A stretch of DNA of 46,079 nucleotides from Pseudomonadota bacterium. Its GTDB lineage: Bacteria; Myxococcota_A; Polyangia; Haliangiales; Haliangiaceae. The DNA lies in assembly GCA_023386455.1 (NCBI GenBank), contig JAEWJO010000166.1, forward strand, positions 1 through 46,079, read 5' to 3'. The position numbers and the translations under genes are program-made. The notes below the pieces were generated by a model. It did not search any database and was not told the DNA's origin. It saw only the letters and a list, made by a program, of their open reading frames with translations. Below are positions 25,303 to 33,200 of this stretch, in pieces. Within the stretch, counting starts at the first letter, position 1, and every line of letters begins with the position of its first letter.

Positions 25303-25869
25303 ATGAACCGCCGTCTCATCATTCCGCTCGTCACTGCCGGTGTGGCTGCCGCATCCGGCGTTGCTTCCGCCAACCCGCAGTACTGGCGCGACAACGGGCT
25401 CCTGCTCGAGGTCAGCGCGGACCCGCGCGATGGCAGCGATCATGTCCAGACCAACCGGACTCGCGCCGGTAGCCTCGAGCTCGTCGCGCTGAACGATACC
25501 GTCCGCGCGCGCGGCATGACCGTCCACTTCTCGGACGGCCGGTCGTTCACGACGAGCCTGCGCTCGATCCGTCCGGGCGAGCGCCAGACCGTCGACCTGC
25601 CGGCGAACTGCGGCGCGATCACGAGCGTCGACCTCGACTACGGTCGCCAGGTCGTCGATCGCACGACGGCGCGCCTGCAGATCATTCCGCGCGCCGACCG
25701 CGTGGCGCGGCCGAGCTGGCGCGATCGCAGCGAGCAGTACAGCTACCAGCCGGCATACACGCAGCCGGCGTACAGCTACCAGCAGCCCGCGTACACGTAC
25801 CAGCCGGCTGTTCGTCCGGCGCCGCAGGCGCGCGTCTCGGGCCGGATCCAGGCGCACTTCTCGTTCTGA
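25303..25869 (+). CDS. Secreted protein with Tyr/Gln/Pro repeats
   Basis: This 188-aa protein starts at ATG 25303 with AAGGGTG upstream. The signal peptide is MNRRLIIPLVTAGVAAASGVASA, cleaved near ASA-NPQ. Residues about 30-140 look like a compact beta domain (GSLELVALNDTVRARGMTVHF, RSFTTSLRSIRPGERQTVDLP, SVDLDYGRQVVD). After about 145 come short repeats of YxYQPAY-type (SYQPAYTQPAYSYQQPAYTYQPAV), then an ending in QAHFSF. The repeats resemble those in surface or adhesive proteins. The family is not recognised. The 170-bp upstream interval holds the promoters for this gene and, divergently, the copper lipoprotein. Confidence 0.75.
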   Translation: MNRRLIIPLVTAGVAAASGVASANPQYWRDNGLLLEVSADPRDGSDHVQTNRTRAGSLELVALNDTVRARGMTVHFSDGRSFTTSLRSIRPGERQTVDLPANCGAITSVDLDYGRQVVDRTTARLQIIPRADRVARPSWRDRSEQYSYQPAYTQPAYSYQQPAYTYQPAVRPAPQARVSGRIQAHFSF

Positions 25870-25885
25870 GTCGTCGTGCCACGCT

Positions 25886-26347
25886 CTACACCCAGCCGAC
25901 GTAGAGCACGCGACCACCGACGAGGACGCGCACCGCAGGTTTCTTGCCGCGCACCTCGGGCTCGCCAGGCGTCGCCGCGGCGCCGAGCTCGCGAAGCGGC
26001 CCGGCGACCCGTGCCGGCTCCGCGCGGATCCGTTCCCCCATCGTCGGTGGATCGCGGCGCGCAGCCGTATCGATCTCGCCCGACACCTCGCGGGCATCGT
26101 CCGCCGTGCGAACGATCCGCGCGACCGGTGCCGGGCTCGGCAGTCGCGAGCTGCGCGGGTGCTCGACGACGGCGCCATCGTCTCGCTCGGTGCGAGCGCG
26201 CCGGAGGGGTCGCAGCTCCGACGCGAGCGACGCTCTCGCCGGACGCGCCCGCGCGGTCGTCGGTGCCTCGTGCGAGCTCGTCGCGTCGCGCGCGTGCGAG
26301 GTGGCCTCGCTGCTCTCGACAGGGAACGCGATCAGCTTTCCGTTCAT
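25886..26347 (-). CDS. Hypothetical protein coupled to the small double-glycine peptide gene
   Basis: This 153-aa protein starts at ATG 26347, just 3 nt after the stop codon of the small upstream gene. It begins MNGKLIAFPVES, a hydrophobic short strand, followed by an Ala/Arg/Ser/Thr/Pro-rich low-complexity middle, and ends with a predicted strand-rich segment (KPAVRVLVGGRVLYVGWV). No transport or enzyme motif is seen. It is not a known immunity or modification protein by eye. The very close spacing argues it acts with the small gene, but its role is unknown, and part of this frame could be shadow coding. Confidence 0.5.
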   Translation of the reverse strand: MNGKLIAFPVESSEATSHARDATSSHEAPTTARARPARASLASELRPLRRARTERDDGAVVEHPRSSRLPSPAPVARIVRTADDAREVSGEIDTAARRDPPTMGERIRAEPARVAGPLRELGAAATPGEPEVRGKKPAVRVLVGGRVLYVGWV

Positions 26348-26350
26348 GAC

Positions 26351-26557
26351 TTACTGACCACCCGCCATGCTCGTGAAGCTCGCCACGAGGCCGCCGATCT
26401 GGCCGCCCAGCTGTCCCGCCTTGCCCTGTGTCTTGTCGGGCATGAACTGATCGAGCAGGCCGCCGATCTGCTGGCCGATCGCGCCGGGATCCATGCCCTG
26501 GCCGCCGCGAACCCTCTCGAGATCGATCGTGATCGTGGGGAAGTCGGTGTTGGTCAT
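26351..26557 (-). CDS. Small peptide with double-glycine leader-like N-terminus
   Basis: From the ATG at 26557 this encodes 68 residues. The N-terminal 19 residues, TNTDFPTITIDLERVRGG after the Met, fit the double-glycine leader pattern: Asp at -8, Leu at -7, Val at -4, and Gly-Gly at -2/-1. The 49-residue remainder is Gly-rich with an internal repeat, GAIGQQIGGLLDQF and GQLGGQIGGLVASF, and several GxxxG motifs, as in pore-forming bacteriocins. No C39 peptidase/ABC transporter is nearby. The frame is open 8 codons further to 26581. Alternative readings are a small structural protein or a Gly-rich envelope protein. The link to a RiPP or bacteriocin is inference. Confidence 0.55.
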   Translation of the reverse strand: MTNTDFPTITIDLERVRGGQGMDPGAIGQQIGGLLDQFMPDKTQGKAGQLGGQIGGLVASFTSMAGGQ

Positions 26558-26695
26558 GCGCGCGCTCGGTGCAGCGCGCATGCCGCGACGACTCGCTCAC
26601 GAATTCGCGCGCTTGCGACGCGTGCGCTGTCTACCGCGATCGGCGAGTCGCCTACGCCGGTTTTCGGGCTTGCCGGCGGGGTGTGGCCTTGATAG

Positions 26696-26711
26696 AACTG
26701 ACACGTCAGTT
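26696..26711. promoter_or_regulatory. Palindromic operator in front of TetR gene
   Basis: AACTGAC (26696-26702) and GTCAGTT (26705-26711) form a perfect inverted repeat around a 2-bp centre, 14 bp before the TetR start codon. This is the typical size and place of a TetR-family operator, suggesting autoregulation and control of the following gene. Confidence 0.75.
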
Positions 26712-26724
26712 CCGAGTACTTGAT

Positions 26725-27366
26725 ATGAGTTACATGCGTTCCGAGGCCCGTCAGCGCCAGATCCTCAGCTGTGCGAAGAGGGTGTTCGCGGAGCGCGGCT
26801 TTCACGCCGCGAACGTCAGCCACATCTGCGCGGCAGCGGGGATCGGACGCGGCACGCTCTACCAGTACTTCGCGAACAAGCAGTCGGTGCTGACCGCGAT
26901 CCTACGCGAGACGCTCGAGCGCGTCCGCGCGCTGATGGAGAAGATGGCGGCGGAGAACGAGTACCCGCCGCCCGAGACCGTTCCTCGCTCGCTCGCCGTC
27001 GAGTTCACCGCGCGCCAGCTGCGCCGCGTGCTCGCGGTCGTGTTCGAGGACGGCGACACGGTGCGCATCCTGCTGCGCGAGGCGGTCGGACTCGACGTCG
27101 AGGTCGAGAAGATCCTCGCGGAGATCGACGACGCGCTGATCGGGATCGTCGAGCGCGACATCCGCCGCGCGATGGAGGCCGGTTATTTGCGGCCGCTCGA
27201 TCCGCGTGCGGTCGCGACGATGGTCGTCGGCGGCATCGAGAAGCTCGGTCTCGCAGCGCTGCGCAGCGCCGCGCCCGTCGATCTCGACGCCCTCGCGCGC
27301 GAGGCGACCGCGCTGCACGCGATCGGAACGCTCTCGGACCGCCTGAAGGACGCAGAGGTCGACTAG
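26725..27366 (+). CDS. TetR-family transcriptional regulator
   Basis: This 213-aa regulator has an N-terminal TetR helix-turn-helix: RQRQILSCAKRVFAERGFHAANVSHICAAAGIGRGTLYQYFANKQSVL, residues about 9-57, read in short pieces QILSCAKRVFAERGFH, VSHICAAAGIGRGTLYQYF and ANKQSVLTAIL. The C-terminal helical ligand domain follows. The start ATG at 26725 sits 14 bp after the palindromic operator. The downstream gene, a diiron ferritin-like protein, starts 42 bp after its stop on the same strand, so the two are very likely one operon under this regulator. The ligand is unknown; related TetR proteins next to diiron desaturase or oxygenase genes often respond to fatty acyl or lipophilic compounds, which is only suggestive here. 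Confidence 0.93.
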   Translation: MSYMRSEARQRQILSCAKRVFAERGFHAANVSHICAAAGIGRGTLYQYFANKQSVLTAILRETLERVRALMEKMAAENEYPPPETVPRSLAVEFTARQLRRVLAVVFEDGDTVRILLREAVGLDVEVEKILAEIDDALIGIVERDIRRAMEAGYLRPLDPRAVATMVVGGIEKLGLAALRSAAPVDLDALAREATALHAIGTLSDRLKDAEVD

Positions 27367-27408
27367 GCCGCGGACGCGGCACTCACCACCACGACGAGGA
27401 GACAGGAC

Positions 27409-28422
27409 ATGGCGACGCTCACCGAACGCTGGCTTCGGCCGCGCACTCCGCGCACGCAGTTTCCACCGTACGACTTCGGCGATCCCTCGATCGTCGGCCT
27501 CGCCGAGGCGCGCACGAGCACCGTCGCGCGCATCTATCACAAGGGTCACGAGCAGGCGTGGGATGGCCGCACCGTCCTCGACGAGCTGTCCGCCAAGCAT
27601 GGCGGCATTCACTTCCCCGAAGCGAAGAAGGAGGCGTTCGCGCGCGTCGCATCCGTGCTCCTGTGGGGCGAGCTCGCGGCGTGGTCGATCAGTGCCGACC
27701 TCGCGGTCAAGCTCGAGGACACGCCCGCCAAGATGGCCGCGTCGAGCCAGGTGTTCGACGAGGCGCGCCACTTCTACGTGCTGCGCGACTACCTGTGGCG
27801 CGCGGGGATCCCGGTCAAGCGCCTCGGTGGCTGGAGCCGCCGCCTGCTCGTCGAGCTGCTCGAGACCGAGAACCTCATGCACAAGGTCGTCGGCATGCAG
27901 CTGCTCGTCGAGAGCACCGCCGTCGTCATGTTCCGCATGATCGCCGAGGCCAAGCTCGAGCCCGTGCTCACCGAGCTGCTGTACTACTTCGAGCGCGACG
28001 AGGCGCGCCATGTCGGGCTCGGCGTGCTCACGCTGCCCGATGTCCTCTCCGGCCTGTCCGAGCGCGATGCGCTGCGCCTGTGGTGGTTCCAGACGCGCAT
28101 GAACCTCGAGATGACGTTCGGCGGCATCACGCTGCGCCACGCGTTCGACGACCTCGGCATCGATCAGGCCGAGATGAACATGCAGGGCTTCAAGTACCAC
28201 CGCGAGATCCTGCGCCGCATGCGCGCCGAGAAGCCAGGCACCGGCGCCGACGCCGCGTCGATCAAGGGCCTGTTCAAGATCTCGCGCAAGGGTCAGGACG
28301 CGTTCCAGGAGTTCTTCTTCCCGACGAAGCCGCGCTCGCCGGTCGCGTCGAAGATCTTCGATACGCTCGTCAACGTCGCCGAGACGACCGATCGCTGGCT
28401 GCGCGACCGCGCCCCGATCTAG
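27409..28422 (+). CDS. Diiron ferritin-like protein
   Basis: This 337-aa protein shows a duplicated carboxylate-bridged diiron motif. The first half has Glu88 in LLWGELAAW and Glu118/His121 in VFDEARHF. The second half has Glu168 in LLVESTAV and Glu198/His201 in ERDEARHV. Each Glu to DEARH spacing is exactly 30 residues, so all six ligands of a diiron site are present. Such four-helix-bundle proteins can be oxygenases, desaturases or N-oxygenases (AurF-like or ribonucleotide-reductase-like). The reaction and substrate are not known. It is in one operon with the TetR gene. Its TAG stop overlaps the stop of the convergent GlxA-like gene. Confidence 0.86.
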   Translation: MATLTERWLRPRTPRTQFPPYDFGDPSIVGLAEARTSTVARIYHKGHEQAWDGRTVLDELSAKHGGIHFPEAKKEAFARVASVLLWGELAAWSISADLAVKLEDTPAKMAASSQVFDEARHFYVLRDYLWRAGIPVKRLGGWSRRLLVELLETENLMHKVVGMQLLVESTAVVMFRMIAEAKLEPVLTELLYYFERDEARHVGLGVLTLPDVLSGLSERDALRLWWFQTRMNLEMTFGGITLRHAFDDLGIDQAEMNMQGFKYHREILRRMRAEKPGTGADAASIKGLFKISRKGQDAFQEFFFPTKPRSPVASKIFDTLVNVAETTDRWLRDRAPI

Positions 28423-29489
28423 CCGCGATGGAGTAGCCGATACGCGCGCGGCCCGACGCCGAGCTCGCGCTCGAACGCGCGCTTCATCTGCGCCGCGGAC
28501 GAGAATCCGGTCATCGCGGCCAGCGTCTTGGCCGGCACGTCGCGGCTCTCGACGAGGTCGCGTGCGCGCTCGACGCGCAGCTTCTCGATCAGCTTCGCCG
28601 GCGTCGTGTCGAGCTGCTCGACGCACCGCCGGTGAAACGTGCGCAGCGACAGGCCGGCCTTCTGCGCGACCGTCTCGAGGTCCGCCTTCGCGAGGTTCGC
28701 GCGCGCCCACGCGATCGCCGGTGCGAGCGCCGCGGAGCCATCGCGCCCGACGAGCGCGTCGCTCCACTGCGACTGGTAGCCAGGTCGCCGCATGTACAGC
28801 ACGAGCCGCGCCGCGACGCCGTCGGCGACCTCGCGCCCGAGGTCCTGCTCGACGAGCGCGAGCGACATGTCGATGCCGGTCGTCACGCCGGCGGACGTCC
28901 ACACGTTGCCGTCGGTGACGAAGATCGCGTTGCGATCGACCTCGATCGCCGGGAACAGCCTCGCGAGCTGCTCGCACGCCGACCAGTGCGTCGCCGCGCG
29001 CTTGCCATCGAGCAGGCCCGCCGCCGCGAGCACGAACGCGCCCGAGCACACCGAGCCGATGCGGCGCACGACCGTCGAGGCCTTCGCGAGCCAGCGGAGC
29101 AGGGCGACATCGCGCGTCGCCGCGGTGATCGCGCGCGCGCCGCCACCGGCGACGAGGACGGTATCGGACGCGCGCGGCTTCAGCGTCGCGAGCCGTATCG
29201 TGCGGATCGGCAGGCCGCAGGACGTGGTGAGCTCGCCGCCGGCCGACGACGCGATCGCGACGGCGTAGGGAGCGTCGAGCGCGCGACTGCCAGCGTCCGC
29301 GCGCCGGGGACGATCGTGCGCGCGCCGGCGGGGGTCCGCGCCTCGCCCGGGCACGTCGATGTGCAGGACCTCGCGGTTGGCGGTCGCGAACACCTCGGCG
29401 GGGCCGGTCAGATCGAGCGTCTGGACGCCGTCGAAGCACACGACGATGACCCTCGACGAGCCCGGGCGGGAGACGCGGCGATCGGCCAT
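28419..29489 (-). CDS. GlxA-family transcriptional regulator (DJ-1/PfpI plus AraC HTH)
   Basis: This 356-aa protein has an N-terminal DJ-1/PfpI-like amidotransferase-fold domain (VIVVCFDGVQTLDLTGPAEVFATANR at the start, then GSVCSGAFVLAAAGLLDGKRAATHW around a Cys in the nucleophile position). A C-terminal AraC-type double HTH covers ETVAQKAGLSLRTFHRRCVEQ and LAAMTGFSSAAQMKRAFERELG. GlxA-type regulators control metabolic operons. Between EVFATANR and APYAVAIAS an unusual Arg/Asp/Ala-rich stretch of roughly 30 residues (VPGRGADPRRRAHDRPRRAD…) is present, which typical family members lack. It is divergent from the isonitrile-hydratase-like gene and likely regulates it. Confidence 0.88.
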   Translation of the reverse strand: MADRRVSRPGSSRVIVVCFDGVQTLDLTGPAEVFATANREVLHIDVPGRGADPRRRAHDRPRRADAGSRALDAPYAVAIASSAGGELTTSCGLPIRTIRLATLKPRASDTVLVAGGGARAITAATRDVALLRWLAKASTVVRRIGSVCSGAFVLAAAGLLDGKRAATHWSACEQLARLFPAIEVDRNAIFVTDGNVWTSAGVTTGIDMSLALVEQDLGREVADGVAARLVLYMRRPGYQSQWSDALVGRDGSAALAPAIAWARANLAKADLETVAQKAGLSLRTFHRRCVEQLDTTPAKLIEKLRVERARDLVESRDVPAKTLAAMTGFSSAAQMKRAFERELGVGPRAYRLLHRG

Positions 29490-29550
29490 TGGCAGAAATT
29501 AGACGAAAGTTGTCATGGCTGCCACCGCGAAGGAGCGGCACGATGCGGTC

Positions 29551-30207
29551 ATGAACATCGGCATGCTGCTGTTCCCGGGGCTCACCCAGCTCGATCTGAC
29601 GGGCCCGTTCGAGGTGTTCCACCGCATACCGGGCGCGACGGTCCACCTCGTGTGGAAGGACACCCGGCCCGTGCGCGCCGACTCCGGCCTGCAGATTCTT
29701 CCGACGACGACGCTCGCCGAGTGCCCGCCGCTCGACATCGTGATGGTGCCGGGCGGGTTCGGCCAGATCGCGCTGATGGACGACGCGGAGATCCTCGACT
29801 GGCTCCGCACGCAGGGCGCGGGCGCGAAGTTCGTGACATCGGTGTGCACGGGCTCGCTGCTGCTCGGCGCCGCCGGCCTCCTCGACGGCTACAAGGCGAC
29901 GTCGCACTGGGCATTCACCGAGCTGCTCGCGGACCTCGGGGCGACGTACACGCCGGGCCGCGTCGTCGTCGATCGCAACCGGGTCACCGGTGGCGGCGTC
30001 ACCGCGGGCATCGACTTCGCGCTGACGCTCGCGGCCCAGGTCGCCGGCGAGCAGGTGGCCAAGGCGATCCAGCTCGGGCTCGAGTACAACCCGGCGCCGC
30101 CGTTCGCGTCGGGCCATCCGGACGTCGCGGACCCCGAGATCCTCGCGGCCGTGCGCGCACGGCTCGTCGAGCGCGGGCGCGACCGGTTCGCACGGCGAGC
30201 CACCTGA
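29551..30207 (+). CDS. inhA: Isonitrile-hydratase-like DJ-1/PfpI protein
   Basis: From ATG 29551 this gives 218 residues resembling Pseudomonas isonitrile hydratase (InhA), a DJ-1-superfamily enzyme that converts isonitriles to N-formamides. Visible features are MNIGMLLFPGLTQLDLTGPFE, LVWKDTRPVRADSGL, PLDIVMVPGGFG, and the nucleophile Cys99 in FVTSVCTGSLLLGAAGLL, followed by ATSHWAF and GGGVTAGIDFALTLAAQVAG. The frame is open to 29515, where an ATG also exists; AAGGAG lies 15 nt before 29551, so both starts are possible. It is divergent from the GlxA-like regulator, with 61 bp between starts (or 25 if 29515 is used). The call is by family similarity; the substrate is not tested. Confidence 0.87.
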   Translation: MNIGMLLFPGLTQLDLTGPFEVFHRIPGATVHLVWKDTRPVRADSGLQILPTTTLAECPPLDIVMVPGGFGQIALMDDAEILDWLRTQGAGAKFVTSVCTGSLLLGAAGLLDGYKATSHWAFTELLADLGATYTPGRVVVDRNRVTGGGVTAGIDFALTLAAQVAGEQVAKAIQLGLEYNPAPPFASGHPDVADPEILAAVRARLVERGRDRFARRAT

Positions 30208-30282
30208 AAACGCCTGTCGCAGCTGTCGCAGTCGACGGCGGCGCGGGAGGCGACGACGATCATCGGCTAGAGTTCGCGGCGA

Positions 30283-33200
30283 ATGCTTCGCCACCGCGTG
30301 CTCGCCATGATCCCACCCCTGCTGATCGCCTCCTGTCGTTCCCCGGCGCCGACGAAGTCCGCGACCACCGTGCCCGGCGGTGGCGGAAGCACGGCAGGTG
30401 GCGGAGGAGGGGCCAAGGCGCCTGGCGAGGACGGGATGCTCGCCTCGTTGACCGAAGGCCAGAAGGTGCGCGGCTTCACCGCGACCGCGCTCTATCTCGA
30501 CGATGCCGACCGGCCGATGGGCGCGCGGTTCATGCACGACGCGACCGGCTTCTCGTTCGACTACCTGCGGATCGAGACGGCGCCGCAGGGCTTCATCTGG
30601 GTCAACTCGTTCCCGACGAGCGACATGGGCGAGCCCCACACGCAGGAGCACCTGCTGCTCGGCAAGGGCGATCGCGGTCGCAAGCTCGGCAGCTTCGAGT
30701 CGATGGCGCTCGCGGAGTCGAGCGCGTACACGGCGCAGTGGCGCACGGCGTATCACTTCCACACCGTCGCGGGCCAGGACGTGTTCTGGCCGGTGTTCGA
30801 GAGCCACATCGACGCGCTCCTCAATCCCGACTACTCCGACGAGGAGATCCGTCGCGAGGTGCGCAACTTCGGCGTCGACAAGGGAGACGACGGCAAGCTG
30901 CACCTCGAGGAGAAGGGCACCGTCTACAACGAGATGGTGCGCTCGTTCGAGCCGCCGGAGAACAACCTCTGGCGCGAGGCGGGACACCTCGTCTACGGCA
31001 CGAAGCATCCGCTGTCGTGGGACTCGGGCGGCTACCCCGATGCGATCCGAGAGATGACGCCGGAGGATATCCGGACGTTCCACCAGTCGGCGTACCACCT
31101 CGCGAACATGGGGATGATCGGCGCGTTCCCGTCGTCGATGAAGCTCGAGACCGTGCTCGACCAGACGTCGGCGGTGCTCGACAAGGTCGCCGGGCGCAAG
31201 GGCAAGGTGATGAGCGAGGCCGACCTGCCGAAGCCGGTGCCCGCCGCCGCGGGGACGGTGAAGGTCGTCGACTATCCGTACGCGACGACGACGAACCCGG
31301 GGCCGATGATGCTCGTGTGGCCGGCGACCCGGAAGCTCGACGCGACCGAGCGTACGCTGCTCGGGCTGTTCCTCGACTCGTTCTCCGGAGACGAGGCGAC
31401 GAACCTCTACAAGAAGCTGATCGACAGCAAGACGCGCACGATGGACACCGGCGCGAACGGCGTGTGGTCGTATCTGTCGAGCGATCAGGGACAGCCGGTC
31501 TACATCGGGCTGACCGGCGTGAAGAGCGACAAGCTCGACGACAAGACGATCACGGACGTGCGCGCGCTCGTGATGGCGGAGCTGCAGCGCATCGCGAAGC
31601 TGCCCGACGGCGATCCGGATCTCGTTGCATTCAACGAGCGCGTGAAGAGCCGCGTGATCGATCTGCGGCGCCAGTACGCGAAGTTCCTCGACACGCCGCC
31701 GGGCTTCGGCATCCGCGGGACCGGCGAGAGCTGGAACAACCACCTGCTGAACCTGTCGCGCGAGCCCGGGTTCAAGAAGTCGCTGACGCTGCGGCCGGCG
31801 CTCGCGAACGTCGAGGCGATCCTCGCCGCGAAGGGCAACCCGTGGCGCGACCGGCTCGCGGCGTGGGGCCTGAGCGAGACGCCGTTCGGCGTCGCGGCGA
31901 AGCCGAGCCCGGCGCGACGCGCGCAGCTCGATGCCGAGCGCAAGGGCCGGATCGATGCCGAGCTCGCCGCGCTGCAGAAGAAGTACGGCACGAAGAACGC
32001 GGCGGCGACCCTCGCGAAGTACGAGCAGGACTACGACGCCGAGACCAAGCGCATGGAGGACGCGCAGAAGGCGAACGAGCTGCCGCCGCTCGTCGCCACG
32101 CCGCCGATGACGCTCGATGACGGCCTCATCTACAAGACGACGACGGTCGGGGCGAGCCCGGCGTTCCTCGCGACGTTCGACTCGATGGTGAGCGCGCGCG
32201 TCCAGCTCGCGTTCCGGCTCGCGTCGGTGCCCGAGGACACGCAGATGTACCTCGCGGCGCTGCCGGTCCTGATGAGCGACGCCGGCGTGATCGAGAACGG
32301 CAAGCCGATTCCCGCCGACGAGATGAAGGAGCGGCTCCGCAAGGAGGTGCTCGAGCTGTCCGTCTACTACGTCGACAATCCGAGGACGAACCGGGTCGAG
32401 CTCGTCGTCGCGGGCGCCGGCAACGGCCTCGCCGAGACCCAGGCGGCGGTCGGCTGGATGAAGCGCGTGATGCTCGCGCCCGACTGGCGCGTCGAGAACC
32501 TGCCGCGCCTGCGCGACCTCGTCGACCAGCGCCTGACCGCGCTGCGTCAGCGCATGCTCGGCGCCGAGGAGGCGTGGGTCGAGGATCCTCGCGATGCGTG
32601 GCGCATGCAGTCGACGCTGTACGGCCACACGTCGTCGTTCCTGACCCGCGCCCACGACCTGCACCGGCTGCGCTGGCAGCTGTCGGCGGATCCCGCGAAC
32701 GCGAAGCAGACCGAGGAGGTCGTGAAGTTCCTGGCGCTACTCGGCGAGGCGAAGTCGCTGAAGCGCGCCGAGCTCGTCGAGCTCACCGCGGCGCTCGCGA
32801 AGGGTGGCAAGCCGAAGGCCGCGAAGCTCGCGAAGTGGACCGATGCCGCCGGCAAGCTGTCGGCCGCCGCGAAGCTGCTCGCGCTCCAGGCAGGCAAGGA
32901 CCTCGGCGCGCTGCTCGGCGACGTTCCGGACAGCTCGCTCGCGATGGACTGGACGTACCTGACGAGACAGATGAGCGCGGACCTGAAGATCGGGGCACCG
33001 GCGGCGCTCGCGGCGATCGACGCGCTGCGCACGCAGGTCGTCGTGTCGGCGCGCGCACGCATCGTCGAGGTCGGCTCGACCGCGAACCAGCAGGGCCTCG
33101 CCTCCGACGTTGCCGGACTCGTCTCCGCGCTACCGGCCGGCACGAAGGCGGCGCCGGGTGCCGAGCTCGGCCAGCAGGTCTTCCGTGCGCGCCTGCTCGA

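Noticed and set aside
26902..32664. Very long minus-strand open frame (about 1,900 codons) opposite the TetR, diiron, GlxA-like, isonitrile-hydratase-like and M16 peptidase genes
   Set aside because: It is Arg/Asp/Leu/His-rich, matches no domain, and lies across well-supported genes in other frames; G+C-rich DNA produces such antisense frames.
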